Positions 8,566-15,311 of a stretch of 36,172 nt of DNA are shown piece by piece. Source of the DNA: Thermoplasmatota archaeon (GTDB taxonomy: Archaea; Thermoplasmatota; Thermoplasmata; RBG-16-68-12; JAJISG01); the NCBI GenBank assembly GCA_022848785.1, contig JAJISK010000002.1:1-36172 (forward strand), in the 5' to 3' direction. The position numbers and the translations under genes were made by a program. The notes beneath the pieces are model-generated. The model had not been told where the DNA came from, did no database searches, and saw nothing but the letters and a program-made list of their open reading frames with translations. Numbering within the stretch: position 1 is the first letter of the stretch; each line of letters starts with the position of its first letter.

Positions 8566-8651
8566 GCCGCCGTAGCTCAGCTGGCGAGAGCGACGGTCTT
8601 GTAACCCCGCAAGAAAACCGTAGGTCAAGGGTTCGAATCCCTTCGGCGGCT
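8566..8651 (+). tRNA. tRNA-Thr(UGU) with a 12-nt intron
   Basis: The acceptor stem GCCGCCG/CGGCGGC pairs perfectly (8566-8572 with 8644-8650), with discriminator T at 8651. The D stem is GCTC/GAGC, the anticodon stem ACGGT/ACCGT, and the T arm AAGGG-TTCGAAT-CCCTT. The anticodon TGT is at 8600-8602. Between positions 37 and 38 sits a 12-base intron, 8604-8615 (ACCCCGCAAGAA). CTTG in the exon pairs with CAAG in the intron to make the four-base helix of a bulge-helix-bulge, flanked by three-base bulges TAA and AAA. Cutting after the second base of each bulge gives the loop CTTGTAA. No CCA is encoded. Confidence 0.93.
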
Positions 8652-8699
8652 TCACCTCATCGGCGGTCCGTTTGCGCCGGGTGGACTCGTCCCTGCACC

Positions 8700-8984
8700 T
8701 CAAGAATATAGCCGGATGTGAACGGATCCGCATTCCGGACAGCGTTCGTACCAATCGATCCAATATTGGAATCCACCATCCGCGCACGCAGCAACACGCT
8801 CCTCGTGAGGGCCGCTCGACAGGAAACGTGTAGCTCCGGTTGTTCGCGCAACCCAGTAAATCACCCCGGCGACAAGAATGCCGAGAAGGAGGACGATCGG
8901 CTGGGGATGGACCGAAGTGAAGGCGAGTGAGGCGGACATGAGGACGATCACCGTCGCGATCACGGCGGCCCCCGTCAGCCTCAC
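8700..8984 (-). CDS. Small two-helix membrane protein with C-terminal CPECG motif
   Basis: 94 residues starting from a GTG at 8984. Two hydrophobic helices span about residues 5-23 and 30-48, followed by a short soluble tail ending in ERCPECGSVHIRLYS. An earlier cysteine (ACADGG) may complete a metal site. The arrangement mirrors the other zinc-ribbon/membrane proteins of this window, with the ribbon at the opposite end. No family was recognised and no convincing promoter was found, so the gene is plausible rather than certain. Confidence 0.5.
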   Translation of the reverse strand: MRLTGAAVIATVIVLMSASLAFTSVHPQPIVLLLGILVAGVIYWVARTTGATRFLSSGPHEERVAACADGGFQYWIDWYERCPECGSVHIRLYS

Positions 8985-9212
8985 CTGATGTCCACCAATC
9001 CTCTCCTTTTCTTCCTACGGCCGCAGAACCCTGTCTCCCGGAAAAATGGTTCCCATAGGAGCGGAGGCCTGAGGGTTTGGCCGCCCACGGACGAGGCGCG
9101 TGTGGCGGCCTGGCGTTCGGAAGGTGCCCTCTGTTTCCCCCTCTGGGTTCCGTTTTTGATTTCAAGCCGCAAAGCCTCATATAGGGCACTCCCGCCCACT
9201 CAGGACGGTGAG

Positions 9213-9524
9213 ATGACTGGGTGCCCCACCTGCGGTGCGGAGCTCACCTACCTCGAGCCCTACGCACGCAGCTATTGCTACCACTGCCGGGCCTACGCCC
9301 CGGAAGAGATCGTCCCCTGCCCCGTATGCGCCAGGGTGCTCGTCTACGTCCCGGAGCACGGCCTTTACTACTGCTACGGTTGCCAGGAGTACAAGCAGGG
9401 CGCCCGTCGTGCGGATAGGCCCTGTCCTAGATGCGGCGGAGAACTCCTCCTTGTCGCCGAGTGCGAGCGCCTCTTCTGCACCAAATGCAACGCCTACGCA
9501 CCGAGAGACCGGCAAACCGCCTGA
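9213..9524 (+). CDS. Triple zinc-ribbon protein
   Basis: A 103-residue protein made almost wholly of three tandem zinc ribbons: CPTCGAELTYLE...YCYHC, CPVCARVLVYVP...YCYGC and CPRCGGELLLVA...FCTKC. The repeat pattern is CPxCGxEL-x(12)-YCxxC. I chose the ATG at 9213, which is preceded by GGTGAG and by a TATA-like CATATAGG near 9178. Upstream codons in the same frame do not look coding. The same ribbon type occurs in the next gene, 18 bases downstream, so the two likely form an operon. The binding partner (nucleic acid or protein) is unknown. Confidence 0.85.
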   Translation: MTGCPTCGAELTYLEPYARSYCYHCRAYAPEEIVPCPVCARVLVYVPEHGLYYCYGCQEYKQGARRADRPCPRCGGELLLVAECERLFCTKCNAYAPRDRQTA

Positions 9525-9542
9525 GAAGACGGGGGGAGGACC

Positions 9543-10226
9543 TTGACGGAAGCGGGAACCGTTACGGGCTTTGCGCCCTTCTCGCGCGAGGAGATGGACC
9601 TGGCGTCCAAGGATCAGCTCATCCGCTGGGCCAAGGAGTACGGGCTGGACAAGGGCGGGATGAAGTACGAGCTTCGCCTCCGAATCCTAGAGTACATCCG
9701 GCGGCAGGGACTCCTGCTCAAGGGGGAGGAACCCCTGGAGGAGGAGAGCGCGCCGTCGGACGACGAAACGGCCGCCGCCCCACCGGCCGCTCCCCCGGAA
9801 TCGGCGAGCGGAGGGGAGACAGCGCAGACCTCATCCGAGCCTGCCCCGAGCAATTCGCCGGGCGCCTGCGCGAATTGCGGGGGGGAGCTCACCTACATCG
9901 CCGAGTATGAGCGGTGGTACTGCTACAACTGCGACACGTATGCGGGCGTTTCGGCCGCAGGTGCCTCCACGGTCGCCGGAGTTTCCCATGCGTCCTCGCA
10001 CCGCGAGGCCAGGGGAAGAGCCGGCGCGGGCATCGCCCTCGTCCTGATGGGCATCCTCACATTCCTTGCGTATCAGATCCTCTTCGTCGCGCCTCCGGGG
10101 CTCTTCCCGATTCCCTTCGTCATCACGGTCGCCCCCGAGGTCCTTTTCGCCCTCCCCCTCATTGCTTTCGTCCTTCTGGGCATCGGCGTCATCGCGGGGC
10201 TACGGAGTCTGGGTCACCGCGAGTGA
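9543..10226 (+). CDS. SAP-like motif, zinc-ribbon and membrane-helix protein
   Basis: 227 residues starting from a TTG with a strong GGAGGA Shine-Dalgarno. Residues about 18-58 resemble a SAP helix-extension-helix motif (LASKDQLIRWAKEYGL then LRLRILEYIRRQG), usually nucleic-acid binding. A Pro/Glu/Ser-rich linker follows, then one zinc ribbon (CANCGGELTYIAEYERWYCYNC, about residues 109-130) close to those of the preceding gene. Two hydrophobic helices at about 163-182 and 190-216 end the protein. It may tether nucleic acid or a nucleic-acid-bound complex to the membrane, which is inferred from architecture only. Confidence 0.8.
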   Translation: MTEAGTVTGFAPFSREEMDLASKDQLIRWAKEYGLDKGGMKYELRLRILEYIRRQGLLLKGEEPLEEESAPSDDETAAAPPAAPPESASGGETAQTSSEPAPSNSPGACANCGGELTYIAEYERWYCYNCDTYAGVSAAGASTVAGVSHASSHREARGRAGAGIALVLMGILTFLAYQILFVAPPGLFPIPFVITVAPEVLFALPLIAFVLLGIGVIAGLRSLGHRE

Positions 10227-10229
10227 AGG

Positions 10230-10236
10230 CTTTAAC
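10230..10236 (+). promoter_or_regulatory. TATA box of raSEA
   Basis: CTTTAAC, centred 27 bases before the ATG at 10260. The spacing predicts a leaderless transcript, separate from the zinc-ribbon genes upstream. Confidence 0.5.
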
Positions 10237-10259
10237 GGGCCGGACACTAGCTCTCGTGA

Positions 10260-11276
10260 ATGACGGAGCTGGCTGCCCTCATTGAGGAGACTCGGGCCAC
10301 GCGGCCTCACGACCCGACGCAGTACATCTCCGCCTGGGCGGAACGAGAAGTTCTCGACGACGAAATCGTGGACGCCTTCGTCCTCATCCTCCGAACCAAG
10401 GGGTGTTATTGGGCCCGGAAGAGCGGCTGCTCCATGTGCGGGTACGTGAGCGACGGGTACGTGAGCGTCTCGGAAGCAGACCTCCTGACCCAGTGGGACG
10501 CGGCCCTCGAGACATACCGGGGCCAGCCCGTGGTGAAAGTGTACAACTCGGGCAATTTCTTCGATCCCAGTGAGATTCCCGCGCCGGTCCGCAGGCGCAT
10601 TCTAGCAGACCTCGGCGAGCGATGCGAGAAGGTGGTCGTCGAGAATCTGCCGCAGCTGGTTCGTACCCCGTTGTTGAAAGAGGCCCTAGACCTCTGCCCA
10701 CGCTTTGAGGTGGCCATCGGACTCGAGACCGCAGACGACTATCTGCGGGACCACACCATCAGCAAGGATTTCACGTTCGCACGATACAGAGAGGCGGTCC
10801 GGGTCGCGCACGCGGCGGGCGCCACTGTCAAGACCTACCTCCTGTTCAAACCTCCCTTCCTCTCCGAGGGGGCGACCATGCGGGACGCGATCGCGTCCGT
10901 CCGTGCCATCGACGGGCTCTCCGACACGATCTCCATCAACCCCACGAACGTCCAGAGGGACACCCTCGTGGATCGGCTGTACCGGAGGGGAGAGTTCCGC
11001 CCTCCGTGGCTCTGGTCTCTCGTGGAGGTGCTGAAGGCGGTTCGCGGGGCGGAGTCTCGGGTTCTGTCGAAGCCCACGGGGGGGGGCCAGCCTCGGGGGA
11101 CGCACAACTGCGGGCACTGCGACGCCGTCGTGCTGCAGGCGGTGGAGGACTACTCCCTCCAGCGGGAGGATTGGCTCGACGAACCGACATGCACGTGTAA
11201 GGAGGATTGGGGGACGTACGTGCGGGTCGAGGAACTCGCCCACACCTCCGTAGACCTGGATCGGTTCCTCACGTAG
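10260..11276 (+). CDS. raSEA: Archaeosine synthase radical-SAM subunit RaSEA
   Basis: A 338-residue radical-SAM protein of the COG1244 family. In archaeal tRNA, ArcS attaches lysine to preQ0 at position 15, and RaSEA then cleaves the adduct to give archaeosine (G+). The cluster-binding cysteines are in GCYWARKSGCSMCGY (C49, C57, C60), the unusual C-x7-C-x2-C spacing of this family. The barrel contains VKVYNSGNFFD and VAIGLETADD. C-terminal cysteines (NCGHCD and CTCKEDW) may bind another metal. No arcS lies in this window. The ATG start fits the TATA box 27 bases upstream. Confidence 0.92.
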   Translation: MTELAALIEETRATRPHDPTQYISAWAEREVLDDEIVDAFVLILRTKGCYWARKSGCSMCGYVSDGYVSVSEADLLTQWDAALETYRGQPVVKVYNSGNFFDPSEIPAPVRRRILADLGERCEKVVVENLPQLVRTPLLKEALDLCPRFEVAIGLETADDYLRDHTISKDFTFARYREAVRVAHAAGATVKTYLLFKPPFLSEGATMRDAIASVRAIDGLSDTISINPTNVQRDTLVDRLYRRGEFRPPWLWSLVEVLKAVRGAESRVLSKPTGGGQPRGTHNCGHCDAVVLQAVEDYSLQREDWLDEPTCTCKEDWGTYVRVEELAHTSVDLDRFLT

Positions 11277-11325
11277 AGCCGTTCGAAGCCTTTTTCTGGC
11301 GGGTCCCGCCTTGCCCCTCGATTCC

Positions 11326-11640
11326 ATGCGGGCCTACGACATCAAGCGAGGTCACGCCCGGACCTTGGAGGGGGGTGGCCTTCAGAGCATCCTCGAGGAT
11401 TGCTACGATGCCGTCGCCGAGGTGGACGCAGCGTTTCTCGTTCGGCACGGGGCGATCCAGGAAATGCGGGTTTGGGTGGAGGAAAATCGACTCCACGTCG
11501 ACATGACCATGGACCCTCAGGTCGACGACGCGACGGCGGCAGACACGATTCGGGCCCATAACGCCTTTCTGGAACGCGCCACCGGGTTCAACGGGAAGCA
11601 GCGGCGGAGACGGCTGCAAAAGAAGGCGAAAGAGGGATAG
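11326..11640 (+). CDS. DUF5611-like small protein
   Basis: A 104-residue basic-tailed protein beginning MRAYDIKRGHARTLEG. The length and the N-terminal YDIKRGH stretch resemble the DUF5611 family of Thermoplasmata, which I recall rather than could check. It alternates predicted strands and helices (AAFLVRHGAIQEMRVWVEEN, RLHVDMTMDP) and ends with a lysine/arginine-rich tail (GKQRRRRLQKKAKEG) that may touch nucleic acid. I chose the ATG at 11326 over the upstream TTG at 11311 because the conserved-looking segment starts there. The function is unknown. Confidence 0.75.
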   Translation: MRAYDIKRGHARTLEGGGLQSILEDCYDAVAEVDAAFLVRHGAIQEMRVWVEENRLHVDMTMDPQVDDATAADTIRAHNAFLERATGFNGKQRRRRLQKKAKEG

Positions 11641-11687
11641 CTCTGAGCGCTGACATCTCTAAGTAGGTCGGCGCGCCTAGAACGGAC

Positions 11688-12584
11688 GTGGACCTCCTCC
11701 CCAATCTGGGCGATCCCGAGGACCCCAAAGTTCGGGCCCGGTACGGGTACCTTCAATCGGGCGTTTCGATCGGGCTGAACCTCTCCCTGTTCGCCACGAA
11801 ACTTGTGCTCTGGTCCGTCCTGGGGAGCATCGCCGTCCTCACGGACGCCTTCAATGGCCTCGGGGATGTGGCGATCTCGGCCACCATCCTGCTCACGTTC
11901 CGCTATGCCAGCCTTGAGGCCGACGAGAGGCACCCCTTCGGGCACGGCCGCCTGGAGCAGATCGCGGCCCTCATCGTGGCGGCGTTCTTGATCTTCATCG
12001 CGGCCCTCCTCCTGGTCCAGGCCGCCTTCGAATTGGCCGATCCTTCGGTGCAAGGGAGCTTGGTTCTCGCCCTCGTGCTCGCCGGATTGGCGGGGGTGAA
12101 GGAACTCCTGGCCCGTTTTTCGTTCGCGATTGCGCAACGAATCGATAGCGACGCCCTGCGAGCGGATGCCTGGAACCACCGGTACGATGCGCTGTTGACG
12201 GCGTCGATCGCCCTCGCGATCTACCTGGTCAGCCTGGCGCCCTCCCTGCAGATTCTGGACCCCGTTTTCGGGATCTTCGTATCCCTGTTCATCGTCTACA
12301 CGGGGGCAACGCTCCTGTGGCGGTCCGGGGAGAAACTCCTGGGGCGCGCCCCCAGCCGGGCCATCCTAGAGCGAATCGTGGAGCTGACGCGCGGGGTGCC
12401 CGGGGTTCGGCGGTGCCACGACATCTCCATTCACGACTATGGGACGCACAGAGCGATCTCACTGACCATCCAGGTGGGGGGCGACCTGACGGTGGAGGAG
12501 GCTCATCGGATCGCGACCGAGGTGAAGCGGGTCGTGAACCGGGAGCTCCGGGCCGAGACGACCGTCCACGTCGAGCCGCCCTAG
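11688..12584 (+). CDS. Cation diffusion facilitator (CDF) metal transporter
   Basis: A 298-residue CDF-family antiporter with six TM helices (residues about 22-205) and a cytosolic ferredoxin-like C-terminal domain. It matches FieF/YiiP-type proteins: HPFGHGRLE between TM2 and TM3, and the C-terminal IHDYGTHRAISLTIQV...VHVEPP. The transport-site residues differ from zinc transporters. TM2 carries N56-x3-D60 (FNGLGD) and TM5 carries N163-x3-D167 (WNHRYD), where FieF has D45/D49 and H153/D157. This hints at a metal other than zinc, perhaps manganese. The gene starts at a GTG and is followed by a T-run terminator. Confidence 0.92.
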   Translation: MDLLPNLGDPEDPKVRARYGYLQSGVSIGLNLSLFATKLVLWSVLGSIAVLTDAFNGLGDVAISATILLTFRYASLEADERHPFGHGRLEQIAALIVAAFLIFIAALLLVQAAFELADPSVQGSLVLALVLAGLAGVKELLARFSFAIAQRIDSDALRADAWNHRYDALLTASIALAIYLVSLAPSLQILDPVFGIFVSLFIVYTGATLLWRSGEKLLGRAPSRAILERIVELTRGVPGVRRCHDISIHDYGTHRAISLTIQVGGDLTVEEAHRIATEVKRVVNRELRAETTVHVEPP

Positions 12585-12603
12585 GGGAACGGGAGGCCCC
12601 GGA

Positions 12604-12611
12604 TCTTTTTT
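12604..12611 (+). terminator. T-rich terminator after the CDF gene
   Basis: CTTTTTTG, about 20 bases past the CDF stop codon. Archaeal RNA polymerase stops at such T-runs without needing a hairpin. Confidence 0.45.
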
Positions 12612-12675
12612 GAAGGGTTTCAGCTCAGCGGTGCTCTCGCTGTCCGATGAGGAAGACTCTCGGCCCTGGGAGGGC

Positions 12676-12999
12676 CTACATGCCGAAGAGGGCGCCCAGA
12701 CCGGCGGCGGCCTCCTCCTCGCTAACCTCTTCCTCTTCCTTTTTCTTCTTCGCCTTTTTCTCGTCTAGCTTCTTCTCGTCCGGCTTCTTCTCCTCCGGCG
12801 CGGGCGCGGGGGCAACGGGGGCAGCGACGGCCCCCTTGATGGCCTCCTCGATGTCGACGTCCTCGAGGGACGCCGCGAGCGCCTTGATGCGGGCGTCGTT
12901 AGGCTTCAGGCCCGCCGCCTTCAGGACGCTCTTCAGGTTGGCCTCGTTGACCTCCTGCCCTGCGACGTGGAGGAGCATGGCACCGTAGATGTACTCCAT
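12676..12999 (-). CDS. rpl12: Ribosomal protein P1 (archaeal L12, stalk)
   Basis: A 107-residue stalk protein that dimerises on P0 and recruits translation GTPases. The N-terminal helical domain begins [19 protein letters not shown]. An Ala/Pro hinge (about 60-67) leads to a charged lysine/glutamate linker, then the conserved C-terminal tail [14 protein letters not shown]. Length and tail are typical of the archaeal P1 family. It is the last gene of the uL1-P0-P1 unit, 19 bases after P0. The ends of P0 and P1 carry nearly the same motif, as expected for factor-binding tails. Confidence 0.97.
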   Translation of the reverse strand: MEYIYGAMLLHVAGQEVNEANLKSVLKAAGLKPNDARIKALAASLEDVDIEEAIKGAVAAPVAPAPAPEEKKPDEKKLDEKKAKKKKEEEEVSEEEAAAGLGALFGM

Positions 13000-13018
13000 A
13001 CGTTCACCTCCTCAATCT

Positions 13019-14044
13019 TCATCCAAAGAGAGAGCTGAGGCCCGCAGCGGCCTCCTCCTCGTCATCGGCTCCCTCGTCTTTCGCCTTCCCCTTCTTCACC
13101 TTCTCCGGGGTCTCCTCGGGGTCCGCCTCCGCTTCATCGGATCCCTCTCCCGCCGTTCGCGTCCCGAGGTCCGCCTTCAACTCATCGTCCAGGCCCTCCG
13201 GTACGTGACTCGCCAGGGCACCCATCCGAGCGTGGGCCTCCGCGAGGAGGCGTGTCAACACCTCCTCCACCGGGTACTCCGCCGCCAAGGCCAGGGCCAG
13301 GGCCCGATCCTGGGCAATCCCCAGGAGGGTGGGCGTCGTTTCGCGGGTGGGGTAAGCCATCTCGAAGGCCAGCCGATGGGCCTGCGTCGCGGCCATGGCG
13401 AGGTCGCCCCGGATTCTTTCCTCATCCACGGCGAGGTGTTCAGGAGTGTAAAGTTGACCGTCCTCGAGGACGCCTCGCAGGTCAAGGCCCACGGTAAGGG
13501 GGAAAATCTCCATCCGCGTGAGGACCTGCGCGACCTCGCGCCGAATCTTCTGGCCGGCCTCGACCAGGACTATGTCCTTCTTGATGACCACCTTCCCTCG
13601 CTCGATGGCGGCCGGTACCCCGGCCTTCTGTAAGTCCCCCACGATGGGGCCCGGTTTGAAGGGGGTGTCGCCCTCCCGGACTACGATGTCCTCCGGCGCG
13701 AGCTCGCCCCCCCGTGCCGGCGCCCGGGTCATCGTGGCCTCAAGTTCCTTGTAAAGCCGGAAGGGATTCTCCTCCGTGGCGACCAGAGCGGTGGGGCCCG
13801 TGATGAACTCCTCGAGCCCCTCGATGCCGGACCTCTCCGAGGCGGCGGTCTCGAGGGCCCGACGGAGCAGTCGGTTCTTGATGATACGGAAATCGACGGC
13901 CCCCCGGAGTCGGGCCCGGATCTGTTGCATCTGTGGGGCCGGGATGCCCTCGATGCCGGCCAGGCCGACGACCCTAGCCCGGGTCAGCCAATCGGCGAGT
14001 TCCCGAACGGTGGCCGCCTTCGGATGGTCTATCGCGTCCGCCAT
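13019..14044 (-). CDS. rpl10: Ribosomal protein P0 (uL10)
   Basis: A 341-residue stalk base protein that binds 23S rRNA and carries the P1 dimers. The rRNA-binding N-terminus (VGLAGIEGIPAPQMQQIRAR) is followed by FRLYKELEATMTRAP and the archaeal/eukaryal insertion domain with GELAPEDIVVREGDTPFKPG. Long C-terminal helices, which bind P1, lead to an acidic linker and the tail EEAAAGLSSLFG. The ATG overlaps the uL1 stop by one base (TGATG), implying translational coupling. Length is normal for archaeal P0. Confidence 0.97.
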   Translation of the reverse strand: MADAIDHPKAATVRELADWLTRARVVGLAGIEGIPAPQMQQIRARLRGAVDFRIIKNRLLRRALETAASERSGIEGLEEFITGPTALVATEENPFRLYKELEATMTRAPARGGELAPEDIVVREGDTPFKPGPIVGDLQKAGVPAAIERGKVVIKKDIVLVEAGQKIRREVAQVLTRMEIFPLTVGLDLRGVLEDGQLYTPEHLAVDEERIRGDLAMAATQAHRLAFEMAYPTRETTPTLLGIAQDRALALALAAEYPVEEVLTRLLAEAHARMGALASHVPEGLDDELKADLGTRTAGEGSDEAEADPEETPEKVKKGKAKDEGADDEEEAAAGLSSLFG

Positions 14045-14682
14045 CAGATCACCTTTACGGCGGGGCCCATCGTGGTCTTGACGTAGACGGACCCGATGTT
14101 CGTCCGGCCCCGCGGCAGCTGAGCCTCCACCCGTTTCAGGATCGCCGCCAGGTTCTCCGCCAGGTCTTTCGGCTCCATGTCCCGGGTCCCCAAGGCGGCG
14201 TGGAAGGTGGGACGATCCTTGGACCGGAGGCGCACGGCTCTCTTCAGGTTCCGGATGACCCGGACGGGATCGCTGCCGGGCGGGAGGGGGCGGGGCATCT
14301 TTCCTCGAGGCCCCAAGACGGTGCCCAGACGTCTTCCGATGGCGGGCATGAGGGGAGCCTCGGCGACGAAGAAGTCGTGGGTCCGGGCCAATTCCTTGGC
14401 CCGGGCCTTGTCGTCGGCCAGGGTCTCGATGTCCTCCGGAGCGATGATGAGGTCGGCTGCGTCCCGTGCCTTGACGGCCATTTCCCCGCTTGCGAAGACC
14501 GCCACCTTCACATCCCGGCCGCGGCCGCGAGGAAGAATGACCTCCTCCTCAATGCGATTCGAGGGAACGCTCAGGTCAATGTCTCTCAGGTTGATGGCGA
14601 CTTCGACACTCTCGTTGAAGTTTCGAGGTTTCGCCTGCTCCAAGGCCTGCTCAATGCCTTCGACGAGCCCCTGTTCCGCCAC
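14044..14682 (-). CDS. rpl1: Ribosomal protein uL1
   Basis: A 212-residue L1-stalk protein. Typical stretches are NFNESVEVAINLRDIDL near the N-terminus, LGPRGKMPRPLP in the middle, and IGSVYVKTTMGPAVKVI at the C-terminus. It starts with GTG. A separate promoter and a terminator separate it from rpl11, so it heads its own uL1-P0-P1 transcript. In other archaea this operon is autoregulated by uL1 binding its own mRNA. The roughly 42-base leader here leaves room for that, but I could not pick out a definite L1 motif. Confidence 0.97.
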   Translation of the reverse strand: MAEQGLVEGIEQALEQAKPRNFNESVEVAINLRDIDLSVPSNRIEEEVILPRGRGRDVKVAVFASGEMAVKARDAADLIIAPEDIETLADDKARAKELARTHDFFVAEAPLMPAIGRRLGTVLGPRGKMPRPLPPGSDPVRVIRNLKRAVRLRSKDRPTFHAALGTRDMEPKDLAENLAAILKRVEAQLPRGRTNIGSVYVKTTMGPAVKVI

Positions 14683-14745
14683 GGCGATCCCTCTGTAGTC
14701 CCTGCGGCCTGCGCCTCCTACAGGGTCGTCGAACTAGCGAGGAGA

Positions 14746-14755
14746 CAATAATAAG
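14746..14755 (-). promoter_or_regulatory. TATA box of the uL1-P0-P1 operon
   Basis: On the minus strand this reads CTTATTATTG, about 68 bases before the GTG of rpl1, and predicts a leader of around 42 bases. It lies directly after the putative rpl11 terminator. Confidence 0.55.
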
Positions 14756-14762
14756 CTTTTGG

Positions 14763-14780
14763 AAAAAGTACCGTCGGTAC
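14763..14780 (-). terminator. Hairpin plus T-run terminator after rpl11
   Basis: On the minus strand GTACC-GAC-GGTAC (14780-14768) can form a five-base-pair hairpin, followed at once by five T (14767-14763). It lies 55 bases after the rpl11 stop and just before the rpl1 promoter. Confidence 0.55.
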
Positions 14781-14834
14781 CGCACTCCTGATCCCTCGGG
14801 CTCAGCGCCTTGAGGATTGAGGGCCCGCTCCCCG

Positions 14835-15311
14835 TCACTCCTTAAAACGCCCGTCGTGGAGGCCTTCCCTCACCTCGAGCTGAATGTCGTGAGGCTCCTT
14901 GTCCTCCACGGTGACCCCAAGGGAGACCAAAGATCCCAAGACCTCCAGGGTCTTTCCCTTTAGGTCTGCGCCCAGGGTCTCGTCGGCTTTCATCCGAGCG
15001 ACCTTCACGACCTGCGCCAGGCTAAGATTGCCCACCTTTTCGGTCCGAGGATTCCCCGACCCCTTCTCCAGTCCCGCCTCCTTCAACAGCAGAGCGGAGG
15101 TCGTAGGGGTGCCGACCTCCAAATCGAAGGTGCCCCCTATAGGATCCACAAGAATCCTCACGGGGACCTTCATCCCGTCGAAGGCAGCGGTCCGTTCGTT
15201 CACCGCCTCCACAACGTCGAGAATGTTCAGGCCGAGGGGGCCCAGGGCGGGGCCAAGGGGCGGACCGGCCGTGGCCTTGCCGCCCTCCACGAGGAGGTCG
15301 ATGATCTCCAC
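14835..15311 (-). CDS. rpl11: Ribosomal protein uL11
   Basis: A 158-residue protein of the GTPase-associated centre that binds 23S rRNA at the stalk base. The N-terminal domain contains GGKATAGPPLGPALGPLG, the hallmark proline-rich segment, and VPVRILVDPIGGTFDLEVG. The C-terminal rRNA-binding domain has SLAQVVKVARMKADETLGAD and GTCTVEDKEP-like sequence (LGVTVEDKEPHDIQ). The GTG start directly abuts the spt5 stop codon (TAG-GTG, no gap), so the two are co-transcribed. Its length matches archaeal uL11. Confidence 0.97.
   Translation of the reverse strand: MEIIDLLVEGGKATAGPPLGPALGPLGLNILDVVEAVNERTAAFDGMKVPVRILVDPIGGTFDLEVGTPTTSALLLKEAGLEKGSGNPRTEKVGNLSLAQVVKVARMKADETLGADLKGKTLEVLGSLVSLGVTVEDKEPHDIQLEVREGLHDGRFKE

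Noticed and set aside
8551..9189. A 212-codon minus-strand frame ending in sequence typical of tRNA antisense translation
   Set aside because: It runs across the complement of tRNA-Thr and over the small membrane protein in another frame. The FEPLTYGFL...RSRQLSYGG end is a well-known artefact of tRNA genes.
9233..9950. The repeated CxxC units as a CRISPR or DNA repeat array
   Set aside because: The similarity is at protein level (zinc ribbons). The DNA is not regularly repeated and has no unique spacers.
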